DNA of 64,000 nt, taken from contig SAKE01000010.1 of NCBI GenBank assembly GCA_004017275.1, positions 142,054 to 206,053 on the forward strand, in the 5' to 3' direction. Origin of the DNA: Mesorhizobium sp. (GTDB lineage: Bacteria; Pseudomonadota; Alphaproteobacteria; Rhizobiales; Rhizobiaceae). A program made the translations under genes and the position numbers. Positions 33,293 to 42,157 of this stretch are shown here, piece after piece. The notes under the pieces were generated by a model. That model was not told the DNA's origin. It worked only from the letters and a program-made list of their open reading frames with translations, and did no database searches. Positions within the stretch are counted from its first letter, which is position 1; each line of letters begins with the position of its first letter.

Positions 33293-34165
33293 TTGGCTGA
33301 CATCTGCACTCAAGGCCTGGATACGGGCTTCGTCGGCCTGGGGTTCGCCAAGGTGGCGTTCCTCGGCGTGGTGCAAGGCATCACCGAACTGCTGCCGATT
33401 TCCTCGACCGCCCATATGCGCATCGTGCCGGCCGTGCTCGGCTGGCAGGATCCGGGTTCCGCCTTCTCCGCCGCCATGCAGCTTGCTGCCCTTGCCGCGG
33501 TGGTCAGCTATTTCTGGAGCGACGTCAGGGATATCCTGTTTGGCTCGCTCGAGGCCCTGGCGCGGCGCGATTTCGCCGACCGGCATTTCAAGCTGGCGCT
33601 ATGGATCGTGTTGGCGACGATCCCGATCGTCATCGCCGGCGTGGCGCTCTCAGGCGTGCTCAACGCCTGCAATTCGCCGTTGCGCAGCCTGACAGTGATC
33701 GGCTGGGCCGGCATCGCTATGGCCATCCTGCTGGCGCTGGCCGAGATCTTTGCTCGTCACCGGCGCAGCATGGGCGAAGCGTCGCTGACTGACGCGCTGC
33801 TCGTCGGTGTCGCCCAGATCGGCGCACTGATCCCCGGCGTGTCGCGCTCGGGCTCGACCCTGACTGCGGCACTGGGGCTCGGCTTCAAGCGGGCCGAGGC
33901 GGCGCGCTTCTCGTTCCTGCTTGGGCTACCCGCGATTGCACTCGCCGGCCTCAAGGAACTCTGGGAACTGCACAAGGTCCATCTCGACGCCCATGGCTGG
34001 TCGGTCCTTGCCGTCGGGCTGGCCGTCGCCTCGATTTCCGCCTTCTTCGCCATTTGGGGGCTGATGCGGGTGCTTGAGCGTTTTTCGGCCTGGCCGTTCG
34101 TCATCTATCGCGGCCTGCTCGGCGTCGTCCTGCTGCTCGGCGTGGCGATGGGATGGCTCGTCTAA
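33293..34165 (+). CDS. uppP: Undecaprenyl-diphosphate phosphatase UppP (BacA)
   Basis: An integral membrane enzyme that dephosphorylates undecaprenyl diphosphate to recycle the lipid carrier for peptidoglycan and polysaccharide synthesis. Both catalytic motifs are present: ITELLPISSTAHMRI near the N-terminus and PGVSRSGSTL in the middle. About eight hydrophobic segments follow. Length is 290 residues from a TTG at 33293. No ATG is available in frame, and another TTG at 33227 is possible, so the start is uncertain. Confidence 0.9.
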   Translation: MADICTQGLDTGFVGLGFAKVAFLGVVQGITELLPISSTAHMRIVPAVLGWQDPGSAFSAAMQLAALAAVVSYFWSDVRDILFGSLEALARRDFADRHFKLALWIVLATIPIVIAGVALSGVLNACNSPLRSLTVIGWAGIAMAILLALAEIFARHRRSMGEASLTDALLVGVAQIGALIPGVSRSGSTLTAALGLGFKRAEAARFSFLLGLPAIALAGLKELWELHKVHLDAHGWSVLAVGLAVASISAFFAIWGLMRVLERFSAWPFVIYRGLLGVVLLLGVAMGWLV

Positions 34166-34236
34166 GGCAGTTCCACAGTATCGCTTGAAACGGGCTATAT
34201 CCGTACCGGACCCCGAATCTGGATTCCGGTACGCGC

Positions 34237-35016
34237 ATGGCTTTCTTGACCCTTCTGCAATTGCTGCCGCTGCTGGCCAAGGCTGCTTTGCCGTCGGTGG
34301 CGGCACTCGGCATGGGAATTGGCCAGTGGATCGCCTCGCTGCCGCCATGCCGGGACTTCGCCTTCGAGGCGACCAGCTATCTCGTTTGCGAGGTCGATCC
34401 GAAACGATATCAAGTCGAGCTGTTCTGGAAGGATCCGGCGGGCAAGCCGTTTCAGTCGCTGCACAATCTCCATGCCTCGCAACAGGCGGCCGGGCGCACC
34501 ATGCTGTTCGGCATCAATGCCGGCATGTATCATCCGAACCTCGCGCCGGTCGGTCTTTATGTCGAGCGTGGCCTCGAAATGGCCACGGTGAAGACGGGTT
34601 CGGGAAGCGGCAATTTTTCCCTGCAGCCGAACGGCATTTTCTACATGCGCGACGGCAAGGCCGCGGTCCGCGCCACCAGGGATTTTGTGAAAAAGCGTCC
34701 GCCAGTCGACTATGCGACGCAATCCGGGCCGATGCTGGTGATCGACGGCAAGCTGCATCCGAAATTCCAGGCTGACGGCACCTCGCGAAAAACCCGCGAC
34801 GGTGTCGGGGTGCGAAAGGACGGCGTCGCCGTCTTTGCGATTTCGAACGGCGCGGTGACCTTCCATGCCTTCGCCCGTCTTTTCCGCGACGCGCTCGGCT
34901 GCGACAACGCGCTGTTCCTCGACGGCACGATATCAAGCCTGTTCGCGCCTGCCATCGGCCGCAATCACGACTACTGGAATCTCGGGCCGATGATCGGCGT
35001 TTTCAGGAAATCCTAG
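34237..35016 (+). CDS. Phosphodiester glycosidase (NAGPA-like, DUF2233) protein
   Basis: A 259-residue protein with an N-terminal hydrophobic segment (residues 3-25), probably an export signal or anchor, and the NAGPA domain. Key parts are TMLFGINAGMYHPNLAPVGL, GNFSLQPNGIFYM, ATQSGPMLVIDGKLHP, and DNALFLDGTISSLFAP near the end. Homologues include the mammalian uncovering enzyme and bacterial phage-related glycosidases. The bacterial substrate is unknown, possibly a cell-surface or secreted glycan phosphodiester. Confidence 0.88.
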   Translation: MAFLTLLQLLPLLAKAALPSVAALGMGIGQWIASLPPCRDFAFEATSYLVCEVDPKRYQVELFWKDPAGKPFQSLHNLHASQQAAGRTMLFGINAGMYHPNLAPVGLYVERGLEMATVKTGSGSGNFSLQPNGIFYMRDGKAAVRATRDFVKKRPPVDYATQSGPMLVIDGKLHPKFQADGTSRKTRDGVGVRKDGVAVFAISNGAVTFHAFARLFRDALGCDNALFLDGTISSLFAPAIGRNHDYWNLGPMIGVFRKS

Positions 35017-35163
35017 CCGGTTTTCCCCGCCCTTGCTGCACGCGGTGTGGGCGAAAAAAACTTGATTCAAACTTTATTGGTAATTTCTCATTCATAACTG
35101 ATCCGGTTTGTCCGTCGGCTGTCGTTTTGCCCTCGGTCTGTTGTGTTTTGAGTACAGGTCCAG

Positions 35164-36261
35164 ATGCGGATTCCGGGCGCCATCAGTTTTTTGATCGCAT
35201 CGCTATGCCTTGCCGGCTGCACGTCGACGGCCAGCGTCGATGCCCTGGATTTGCAGAAACCGTCCAACGAGACCACCAGTTCCGTGATCCGGCCGCCGGC
35301 ACCGATCGCCACTGCTCCGGCGGCAAGGGGTAACAGGGCGGCAAGGGCCGAATTGGCTCCTATGTCTGACAACGGTCCGGGGGAAAAAACGCGCCCGTTC
35401 GGCTTGGCGGAGGAGGAAGAGACGGGGGTGTTTGCGGCGCCCGATGTGTCTGATCCCCAAGTGCCTGATGTCGGCGGGCTGCCGGTCGAGCCGGCAGCCT
35501 TGGTGTCGCCGCCCAAGCTGTTGACCCGCGCGGCACCGGCCATGCTTGCCGGGCCGCTCACCCGTTACGGTTTTCGCGACGCCAAGCCGATCAATTTCGG
35601 CAAGGCTTCGCCCCGCCACCTTGCCGTGCACGGCGTCGACGTCTCGCGCTGGCAAGGCAACGTCAACTGGGACAAATTGCGCGCCCAGGGTGCCAACTTC
35701 GCCTACATCAAGGCGACCGACGGTGGCGATCATCTCGATCCGATGTTCACCAGGAACTGGCGCAATGCCGACGCCGCCGGCCTGAAGCGCGGCGCCTATC
35801 ACTTCTTCTACTGGTGCCGCACGGCGGGCGAGCAAGCCGACTGGTTCATCCGCAATGTGCCCAGGGTCGAAGGCGCGCTGCCGCCGGTGATCGACGTCGA
35901 GTGGAACGGCGAATCCAGTTGCAAGCGACGGCCGTCGCGCGAAAAGGTGCTGGAGAAGATGCAGGTGTTCATGGACAGGCTGGAGCGCTACTACGGCCAG
36001 CGGCCCATCATCTACACCGCGCCTGATTTCTATCGCGACAATCTGCGCGGCGCCTTCCTCGACTATCCGTTCTGGCTGCGGGCCGTGGCGCGGCACCCGT
36101 CAAAGGTTTACCCCGACCGCAAATGGCTGTTCTGGCAGTATTCCGGCTCCGGCCTGTCACATGGCGTCACCGGCCGCATCGACCTCAACGTCTTCCACGG
36201 CGACGAACGGCAATGGCGCGCCTGGGCCGGCGGACGGCAGACCGTAGCCGACGCCAACTGA
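35164..36261 (+). CDS. GH25-family lipoprotein muramidase
   Basis: A 365-residue predicted lysozyme-type peptidoglycan hydrolase. The signal peptide ends in lipobox LAGC, so Cys19 should be lipidated and the protein anchored to a membrane. A low-complexity linker (about 25-150) precedes the GH25 domain. Active-site elements are Asp159 in HGVDVSRWQGNVNW and Asp244/Glu246 in PVIDVEWNG. FAYIKATDGG, GAYHFFYW and LFWQYSGSG complete the family pattern. Likely a cell-wall remodelling enzyme rather than a phage lysin, since no phage genes surround it. Confidence 0.93.
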   Translation: MRIPGAISFLIASLCLAGCTSTASVDALDLQKPSNETTSSVIRPPAPIATAPAARGNRAARAELAPMSDNGPGEKTRPFGLAEEEETGVFAAPDVSDPQVPDVGGLPVEPAALVSPPKLLTRAAPAMLAGPLTRYGFRDAKPINFGKASPRHLAVHGVDVSRWQGNVNWDKLRAQGANFAYIKATDGGDHLDPMFTRNWRNADAAGLKRGAYHFFYWCRTAGEQADWFIRNVPRVEGALPPVIDVEWNGESSCKRRPSREKVLEKMQVFMDRLERYYGQRPIIYTAPDFYRDNLRGAFLDYPFWLRAVARHPSKVYPDRKWLFWQYSGSGLSHGVTGRIDLNVFHGDERQWRAWAGGRQTVADAN

Positions 36262-36270
36262 AACAGTCCA

Positions 36271-37182
36271 TCAAGCCTGGCGTCCTTCGCTCTCCCTGAT
36301 ATCCGCTGTCTGGGAGAGCACCCAGTCCCTGAACACCTTGATCTTCGGCGTGTTGCGGCGGCTTTCCAGATGCACCAGCCAATAGCCATCGCCATCAGAT
36401 CCGACGACTTCGAACGGCTGTAGCAACTGTCCCTTTGCAAGCAGGGCGCTATAGAGGTTGTGCGTGAGGATTGCAGCGCCCTGATCGGTCAGTGCGGCCA
36501 TCGCGTCGTAAGCTTGGCCACCGAGTGCCGGACCGGCGATGACGCGATCACGATCGAAGACCGCACCGGCTGCTTCAAACCAGGTTTTCCACCAGGGGTC
36601 GTCAGGACCGCATAGCGCTACCTTGTAGAGATCCTCAGGGTGCCGAATACCGCCGACGCTTTCGGCCAGTTCTGGACTGAGCATTGGCGTGTAATCCGCC
36701 TTGAACAGATAATGAGCCGCCAGGCCGGGCCATTTTCCGGTGCCGGTTCGAATGCCGATGTCCATATCCTCGCGCGTGAAATCGACCAGCCGGGCCGACG
36801 TATTCACCTTCACGGCAAGATCGGGATGCATCAGCTGGAATGTTCCAAGCCACACGGCCAGCCAGTTCGTCGCGAATGTTTCCATGGTTGTGACGGAAAG
36901 CACGCCGGCCGCTCCGCCCTTGGTGGCGACCCACGCATCGGCCAAGGTTGAGAACGCGCCTGTTGCGTGCGGCGCCAGTTGCTGTCCGGCCTCGGTCAGC
37001 GCGATCTGCCTTGTTTTTCTTATGAAAAGCGGCGTTCCGGCACGTTCTTCCAGCACCTTGATCTGATAGCTGGCGGCCGACTGGGTCATGCCGAGTTCTT
37101 CGGCGGCTTTGGTGAAACTGCCAAGTCTTGCGGCGGCTTCAAACACCCGGATGGCGCCTAGCGGCGGTAGCTCCCAACTCAT
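36271..37182 (-). CDS. LysR-family regulator of the GcvA/AmpR type
   Basis: A 303-residue LysR regulator. The winged HTH spans residues about 6-65 with FEAAARLGSFTKAAEELGMTQSAASYQIKVLE, split here as FEAAARLGSF and TKAAEELGMTQSAASYQI for reading. The effector domain follows. GcvA/AmpR-like members open with PPLGAIRVFEAAAR, as here. It is divergent from the DUF1127 gene, with a TGATGCAT repeat in between as a likely operator. The effector and targets are unknown. Confidence 0.92.
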   Translation of the reverse strand: MSWELPPLGAIRVFEAAARLGSFTKAAEELGMTQSAASYQIKVLEERAGTPLFIRKTRQIALTEAGQQLAPHATGAFSTLADAWVATKGGAAGVLSVTTMETFATNWLAVWLGTFQLMHPDLAVKVNTSARLVDFTREDMDIGIRTGTGKWPGLAAHYLFKADYTPMLSPELAESVGGIRHPEDLYKVALCGPDDPWWKTWFEAAGAVFDRDRVIAGPALGGQAYDAMAALTDQGAAILTHNLYSALLAKGQLLQPFEVVGSDGDGYWLVHLESRRNTPKIKVFRDWVLSQTADIRESEGRQA

Positions 37183-37206
37183 GATGCATCAATCCTCCTG
37201 ATGCAT
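37182..37206. promoter_or_regulatory. Candidate LysR operator
   Basis: The palindrome TGATGCATCA (37,182-37,191) and a second TGATGCAT (37,199-37,206) are spaced 17 bases apart. They sit immediately upstream of the LysR start, in the 99-base region divergent with the DUF1127 gene. An AGGAGG for lysR overlaps the spacer. Placement suits autoregulation, but no binding data exist. Confidence 0.45.
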
Positions 37207-37281
37207 GGTACGCGACGTTCGATTGGAAACCAAGGCTGAAAACAGGCATGCTCCTTTCATCAAATCGAACCCCGAAAGGAC

Positions 37282-37455
37282 ATGGCAATGACTACCACCT
37301 CGCACAGCACGTTTCGTCGTCCGATCCTCGACCTCTTCGCCGCTCCCTTCAGGACCCGCTCACGTGGCCTGCTTGACCAGCGTGCGCTGTCGGACCATTT
37401 CCTACGCGATATCGGACTGCTCGATGGACACGCTTCCGCCGGCAGCATTCGCTGA
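37282..37455 (+). CDS. Small DUF1127-type protein
   Basis: A 57-residue protein beginning MAMTTTSHSTFRRPIL. Its central LLDQRALSDHFLRDIGLLDG has the DUF1127 helix ending in L.DIG. AAAGGA precedes the ATG. It is divergent from a LysR regulator and is followed 47 bases later by a methyltransferase gene, which may be co-transcribed. A second DUF1127-type gene lies at 19,450-19,614. Confidence 0.8.
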   Translation: MAMTTTSHSTFRRPILDLFAAPFRTRSRGLLDQRALSDHFLRDIGLLDGHASAGSIR

Positions 37456-37502
37456 GGAAAGTGTCCGGCTCTTTGACCAACATGGACGCATGGGAGGAAA
37501 AG

Positions 37503-38111
37503 ATGGGTGTGTCATCGGAGGCTCTGGCACAGAGCCGTCAAACCATCAGCGCTTACGAGGACTATGCGGAACAATATGATGCCATCGTGCGCCATGTTCC
37601 CAACGAGAGGGAGCAGGCATCGCTGAGGCGCCTGGTGGCGATCGCCGGCACGGGCGGCCAGATCCTGGAAGTCGGGTCGGGAGCGGGATACGATGCGGAC
37701 TTTCTCGAGGGTTTGGGCGTCACGGTTCGGCGCACCGACGCAACCAAGCGGTTTCTCGAGCTGCAGGCCGCGCGTGGCAGGCGTGGCGAGCTTCTCGATC
37801 TCATCACCGATGATCTCGGCGGCCCCTACGACGCAGTCCTGGCCCTGTGCGTCCTGATCCATGTGCCTCGCGACCAGACCGACCAGGTGCTTGCCAAGAT
37901 AGCCGGGTCGCTGCGGCCAGGCGGCGCCTTCCTCGTCTCGATGCGCAATGGCGACGGCGAGACATCAGGCGAATATCACACGGTCTATTGGCGCAGGGAC
38001 GATTTCGCGGCCCGTCTCGAAACCGCTGGGCTGGTCCTCATCCGGGACGATTTCAACGTCGGCCGCAACAGCGAAGAATGGAACACGTTCCTGGCCGTGA
38101 AGCCTGCATGA
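37503..38111 (+). CDS. Class I SAM-dependent methyltransferase
   Basis: A 202-residue methyltransferase. Motif I is QILEVGSGAGYDADFLEGLG, followed by an acidic strand VRRTDATKRFLE, motif II YDAVLALCVLIHVPRDQ and SLRPGGAFLVSMRNG. The start at 37503 follows GGGAGGAAAAG at ideal spacing; in-frame starts at 37461 and 37482 are weaker. The substrate is unknown. Location after the DUF1127 gene hints at shared control by the divergent LysR protein. Confidence 0.88.
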   Translation: MGVSSEALAQSRQTISAYEDYAEQYDAIVRHVPNEREQASLRRLVAIAGTGGQILEVGSGAGYDADFLEGLGVTVRRTDATKRFLELQAARGRRGELLDLITDDLGGPYDAVLALCVLIHVPRDQTDQVLAKIAGSLRPGGAFLVSMRNGDGETSGEYHTVYWRRDDFAARLETAGLVLIRDDFNVGRNSEEWNTFLAVKPA

Positions 38112-38181
38112 TGCGCCGCGGGCTGTCGCTGTTCGCGCTGCCTTTTAGATTTTGCGAATAAAGCGAGACATTGCCGCCGCC

Positions 38182-39192
38182 ATGCTGTCTATGTACAGGC
38201 TCCTGCACTCCTTGGGGGGAGACGAGTTGGAGCTCAAGATCATGCTTGTCGGCTTTGCCTGCGTGGTCGCGGGCATGCTGTCGTTCATCACCTTCATGAA
38301 ATGGCGAGAGGTGAAGGCACTCAGCCGCTGGCTGCCGACGCCGGGAAAGATCATCTCGTCGCGCGTCGAGGCACGCGAGGTCAGAAGCTCGGGGGTTGGC
38401 TCGGACAGCAGCGATACCACCGAAATGCGCAATTTTCCGGCGATCACCTTTGAATACAAGGTCGGCGGCAAAAAATTTCAAAGCTCGCGCTACAGCGTGA
38501 AGGAGAATTTGGGGAATTTCGAAGTCACTGAGACCCTTGCGCAGTTCCCCCGCGGCACGGAGGTGACTGTCTTCTACAATCCGGCCGATCCGAGCAAAGC
38601 CGTGATCGAGCGCACCATGCCGGACGGCGCCTTCAAGTTCATGGTCCAGCTTTCGGCAGGGTTGGTGATCGGCGCGGTTGTGCTGGTGTTTTCCGTCGGC
38701 GGCGTCCTGGAGGCGATCGGGCCGCATCTGCCGAAGCCGCAGAACCTCGGCGCGGGAGCGCTGCTGCTGTTCATGGGTCTCTTCATCCTGAGCATGGGTT
38801 TCGCCCAGAAATCGCTGGCCGAGCAGGCGGCAAAATGGCCGATCGCGGCCGGCCGCATCGATACCTCGGGCCTGCAGGCGCTTCGAAACCATTCCGGCTA
38901 TGGCCGCTGGCGCACCGTCTTCAAATCCCGCATCGTCTACTCCTATGGCGTCGCCGGCCAGCGCTACAGCGCCGACCGCGTCACCTTCGGCGCCACCGTG
39001 ACGGCATCGCTGCCCGGCCTCGTCGGCGGCCAGGCGCGGCAGTATGTCGAAGGCAGCAAGGTCGACGTGCACTATGACCCCGCCAACCCCGGCTCGGCGG
39101 TGCTCGAATGCCGGGTGCGCGGGCTGTGGCTGCTGTGGGTCTGCTCGGCAGGCTTTCTCGGTGGCGCGGCGTTTCTGGTCGGGTTGGTGTGA
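38182..39192 (+). CDS. DUF3592 membrane protein with two domains
   Basis: The protein has four hydrophobic segments (near the N-terminus, two in the middle and one at the C-terminus) flanking two DUF3592 domains. Each has the FEYKVGGKKFQSSRYS / YSYGVAGQRYSADRVTFG strand pair and a VFYNPADPSKAVIE / VHYDPANPGSAVLE motif. The duplication is clear in sequence. The start is uncertain: ATG at 38182 is used, but a TTG at 38227 follows the best ribosome-binding site (GGGGGGAG, 5 bases). Function unknown. Confidence 0.82.
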   Translation: MLSMYRLLHSLGGDELELKIMLVGFACVVAGMLSFITFMKWREVKALSRWLPTPGKIISSRVEAREVRSSGVGSDSSDTTEMRNFPAITFEYKVGGKKFQSSRYSVKENLGNFEVTETLAQFPRGTEVTVFYNPADPSKAVIERTMPDGAFKFMVQLSAGLVIGAVVLVFSVGGVLEAIGPHLPKPQNLGAGALLLFMGLFILSMGFAQKSLAEQAAKWPIAAGRIDTSGLQALRNHSGYGRWRTVFKSRIVYSYGVAGQRYSADRVTFGATVTASLPGLVGGQARQYVEGSKVDVHYDPANPGSAVLECRVRGLWLLWVCSAGFLGGAAFLVGLV

Positions 39193-39246
39193 GCGTGGCA
39201 ATCGCTTCAGCTTCGGATTCGTACCCCAACCTTTTCCGGACTTTGG

Positions 39247-39302
39247 CGCCGCCCCTCATCTGCCTGCCGGCATCTTCTCCCCGTATAGTGACGGGGAGAA
39301 GG
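39247..39302. repeat. Palindromic repeat (family A)
   Basis: A copy running GCCCCTCATCTGCCTGCCGG through CTCCCCGTATAGTGACGGGG to GAAGG. It matches the 5,430-5,485 and 63,495-63,550 copies in the same orientation. It lies 55 bases after the DUF3592 stop and pairs with an inverted, interrupted copy at 39,371-39,484. Confidence 0.85.
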
Positions 39303-39370
39303 ACGATTTGGCGACGGATTTCGCCAATCTCCAGCGTTGCAGAATGGGTGCCGAGGTTGCGGCCGGCCCC

Positions 39371-39484
39371 CTTCTCCCCGTCACCATACGGGGAGTTGAG
39401 GAGTGGTCCGCGCAGCGGACGAAAAGCCAATTGCTTGGCTTTTCCGAGCGACGAACGCCCGGCAGGGCGATGAGGGGCGGCGCT
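39371..39484. repeat. Palindromic repeat (family A) interrupted by a 41-bp module
   Basis: The repeat begins CTTCTCCCCGTCACCATACG and resumes as CGCCCGGCAGGGCGATGAGG, but about 55 bases are inserted between the halves. The insert holds the 41-bp module (39,403-39,444) also present in reverse at 32,743-32,784. This shows that the elements are mosaics of separable units. With the copy at 39,247 it accounts for most of the 39,193-39,587 gap. Confidence 0.8.
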
Positions 39485-39587
39485 AACTTCGACTTGGTGG
39501 TCTCCACCCACAAGCGATCGCCCTGCTGGTGGTCTGAGGAGATGGATGCTTTCAGCAGCGGACGAGGGGTCCGTTGTCGAAACCGGG

Positions 39588-39909
39588 TCAGGTGAACCGC
39601 AGCGTAGCGCCATGCCTGACGATATGGATGACGCGCGTGAACGGCTCCTCCAGCGACGGGTCCGACCCATAGCATTGGCTTGCCCGTACCACCCAGCCGG
39701 TCGAGCTCTTGCGAAACGTCGCGTGCTCGCAGTCGAGATCGGGAAACGACAGGGCCGCCTGATCCACGGTGAACACAGTCTGGCGCTGGATGTCGGCGGC
39801 CGCATGGCAGTTCAGCCTGTCGCCGGACCATGCCCCGACATAGGGCGCCGCCGCCAGCGGGGCCAACCGCGAATGCAGCCATCGCCATCGTCATCACCAA
39901 CCGCCGCAT
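39588..39909 (-). pseudogene. Small secreted protein gene with a frameshift in the signal peptide
   Basis: On the minus strand an ATG at 39909 opens a typical signal-peptide start (MRRLVMTMAMAAFA). That frame then degrades. One base over, the sequence continues as LAPLAAAPYVGAWSGDRLNC, a normal cleavage site and mature start, and runs to a stop at 39588. A single-base indel near 39,866-39,870 would restore one 106-residue exported protein containing DLDCEHATF, SQCYGSD and HIVRHGATLRFT. It is either a recent inactivation or a sequencing error. Family not recognised. Confidence 0.6.
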
Positions 39910-40093
39910 CACCGGTTTTTCTCCCTCGGCCCGTGCGCTCGACCACACAGATTGGCGAACCTTGCAAGGACAAGTTTTCGTCCGAGTGCGGATAAATATA
40001 GGCTCGGGATTTCGCTTATGGTTTTGCACGGATGGTGCGACTGTGTGGGCACAACGCATAGGGCTTGGCTTCCAACACCTTCAGAGACATTTG

Positions 40094-40633
40094 ATGATCA
40101 ACCGCAAACTGGCCCGGGTTTTCAAACTGGCCTTCGTCCTCCTGGGCCTCCTCGGCCCGATGCAGGCGGCCTTCGCAAAAGAATGCCTCCTGAGCCACGC
40201 CACCTATCGCGAGCCGCGCTCCGGTGCCGTGATGCAATTCCGGCCTCTCGCCAACGAGCCGGCGGCGCTGACGGCCGAAGTCTTTTCGCTGGCCGTGCCC
40301 AACACCGGCACGAGCCTGCCGGCCGACATCACGTGGACCAACGGCAAAAATTCCTTTCCGCTCGGCACCATCCGCCACACCTGCACCGACGATGACCGCG
40401 AAGCAGGGCTGCAGGACGGCAGCGGGCTGTGCAGGATATGGGATGGACAGGTCTATGCCTTGACCGGCGGTGGCGCCGAGCAGCTGAATTCGCGCGAAGC
40501 GACACCGGCGCCGAAAGGGCTGCTTTTGCCCGATTTCGGCGTGGCGTTCACCGAATGGGCCGATTTCGCCAATGCAAATCCCGACGGTTCGGCGTGGGAT
40601 GCCTTCACCTTGACAGGATGCAGCGATGAATAG
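40094..40633 (+). CDS. Secreted hypothetical protein
   Basis: A 179-residue protein with a signal peptide at residues 1-28 (LARVFKLAFVLLGLLG, cleavage after AFA) and a mature start KECLLSHATYREPRSG. Four Cys residues in the mature part suggest disulfides. Segments such as TWTNGKNSFPLGTIRHTC and GGGAEQLNSREATPAPKGLL are not from a family I recognise. Its stop overlaps the start of the next gene by 8 bases, so the two exported proteins are probably made together. Confidence 0.75.
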   Translation: MINRKLARVFKLAFVLLGLLGPMQAAFAKECLLSHATYREPRSGAVMQFRPLANEPAALTAEVFSLAVPNTGTSLPADITWTNGKNSFPLGTIRHTCTDDDREAGLQDGSGLCRIWDGQVYALTGGGAEQLNSREATPAPKGLLLPDFGVAFTEWADFANANPDGSAWDAFTLTGCSDE

Positions 40634-41246
40634 CGCCATGCGATCGATCATCGGGGCCAGCGCCCTGCTCGCATCCGCAACGATATCCGCCCTGGCGGAC
40701 GAACCGGCGCCATCGCGCCCGCCCATCGACAAATGCGTCTGGGAAAGGCTGATGGACAAGACCGTCGGGCTGGCCGCCTGGGCGCAGCGCTGCGACTTCG
40801 GCTTCCGCCGGATCCATTTCGAATTCGCCGGCAATGCGCTTGCCATCAAATACAGCGATGGCGGCGCGGCCGCCCCCCTTGTCGAGGTTTTCGACATCCA
40901 ATCCGGCGAAACCGCCGAAGCTGCCTTGCAGCGCCTGTTCCTGCAAAAGACCGACAAAGCCGTCAGCGCCCGCTGCGTGCTGGCGCCTTACACGCAGGGC
41001 ACAGTCCCCGCCGGAGTCAAACGCTACACATTCAGCCCCGACGCCGCCTACGCGAAAGAACTGAAAGCGCTGGCCAGCCCCGATGAGATCCCGGAGCCGC
41101 CCTGCGGCGCCTGGGGCGAAATGCCTGACGGCATTCAGTATTTCGAGGTGCCGGCGGGTGAGGGGCGGAAGTTGCTGTTCGTGCGGATAGGCCAGGACGA
41201 GCCGTTGTTTGACGAGCAGACGCTGCGGGTGTTGCCGGCGGGGTAG
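40626..41246 (+). CDS. Secreted hypothetical protein
   Basis: A 206-residue protein with a signal peptide at residues 1-24 (cleavage after SALA, mature start DEPAPSRPPIDKC). Cys residues occur at KCVWERL, QRCDFGF, ARCVLAP and PPCGAWG, consistent with two disulfides. No catalytic motif is seen. It overlaps the upstream secreted-protein gene by 8 bases and may form a functional pair with it in the periplasm. Confidence 0.75.
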   Translation: MNSAMRSIIGASALLASATISALADEPAPSRPPIDKCVWERLMDKTVGLAAWAQRCDFGFRRIHFEFAGNALAIKYSDGGAAAPLVEVFDIQSGETAEAALQRLFLQKTDKAVSARCVLAPYTQGTVPAGVKRYTFSPDAAYAKELKALASPDEIPEPPCGAWGEMPDGIQYFEVPAGEGRKLLFVRIGQDEPLFDEQTLRVLPAG

Positions 41247-41289
41247 GGGCGGGATCAGAGACTGATGCGGAGATCGCGAGGTCTGCCTT

Positions 41290-41496
41290 CTAGGCGTCCA
41301 CGTATTCTGCGAGGCTGACACCCTTGGGCACATCCAGCCCATCGGCGCGCAAGCCTTCGATGTGAAAGCGTATTGCGTCGCGAATCTCGGTTTCCACTTC
41401 AGGCACAGTCGCACCGGTCGCGATGCAGCCGGGTAGGTCCGGCACATAGGCAGCGAAGTTGTTTCCTACCTTTTCAATCACCACCGCGTAACGCAT
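41290..41496 (-). CDS. Solitary HicB-like antitoxin
   Basis: A 68-residue protein with the partial RNase H fold of HicB: MRYAVVIEKVGNNFAAYVPD, then LPGCIATGATVPEVETEIRD, then AIRFHIEGLRADGLDVPKG. There is no C-terminal DNA-binding domain. No hicA toxin gene is found on either side: upstream is the ImmA gene after 31 bases and downstream is an unrelated convergent gene. It may regulate by itself or be a remnant. Start Met at 41496. Confidence 0.85.
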   Translation of the reverse strand: MRYAVVIEKVGNNFAAYVPDLPGCIATGATVPEVETEIRDAIRFHIEGLRADGLDVPKGVSLAEYVDA

Positions 41497-41527
41497 GTCA
41501 TGACTCCGACCGGGAATTGATTGAGGG

Positions 41528-42157
41528 CTATTGGTCAAGGTCCGAAATGTCCGACTTGACGCGATATCCTTTTTTCTGGGCCTCTTTCAAAAAATCTATC
41601 ACCGAGTCTGGAAGGCGGCGCTTCTGTCCCGTAGCCTTTCGCCTTGCAGTCTGGATTCTCTCGAACGCAATCTCTGCTGCCTGCAAACTTACTTGGAAGC
41701 GATCAGAAATGTCTTCCGGGCTTTTCGCATCCCAAGCCAATTTTGTTGGTACAAGAAAGTAGGATGCGAAAATGTTCGCCTCACTTTCTTCGGCTCGTTC
41801 GATCGAGGTTGCATATACGCCTTTGAGGTTTCGACGGCGATGACCTTCGTGGCCGAGAAAGTAGTGGCCGAGTTCGTGGGCAATTGTGAACCTCGCTCGG
41901 GTTCGGCCGGCTTTGACATCATCCAGCACGTTCTCCTGAGCGATCAACGTACCAGTCTCGTCGTTCATCGTTGCTTCGTTGTCGCCCAATTCGTCCTCTA
42001 GAGCGGACCGAAACGAAAAATTCTTCGCCAATTTTTGGATTTTTTCAAGAACGTAGTACATATCAAATGCAGGAACGTTCTCGATATTGAGTTTCCGACG
42101 AACAGAATTCGCTTGTTCTTCGATAAGTTCTGCCGCCAAACTAGACATATTTGCCAC
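41528..42157 (-). CDS. ImmA/IrrE-family metallo-endopeptidase
   Basis: A 209-residue protein with the zinc-protease motif HELGH in RFTIAHELGHYFLGH and a third-ligand Glu in RAEESEANIFASYFLVP. ImmA-type enzymes cut repressors of mobile elements or stress regulators. Here no XRE-type repressor gene is adjacent, which is the usual partner. Codon use and base composition are more AT-rich than in neighbouring housekeeping genes, suggesting transfer. A near-consensus -10 (TATAAT) is at 42,182-42,177, about 20 bases upstream. Confidence 0.9.
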   Translation of the reverse strand: MANMSSLAAELIEEQANSVRRKLNIENVPAFDMYYVLEKIQKLAKNFSFRSALEDELGDNEATMNDETGTLIAQENVLDDVKAGRTRARFTIAHELGHYFLGHEGHRRRNLKGVYATSIERAEESEANIFASYFLVPTKLAWDAKSPEDISDRFQVSLQAAEIAFERIQTARRKATGQKRRLPDSVIDFLKEAQKKGYRVKSDISDLDQ

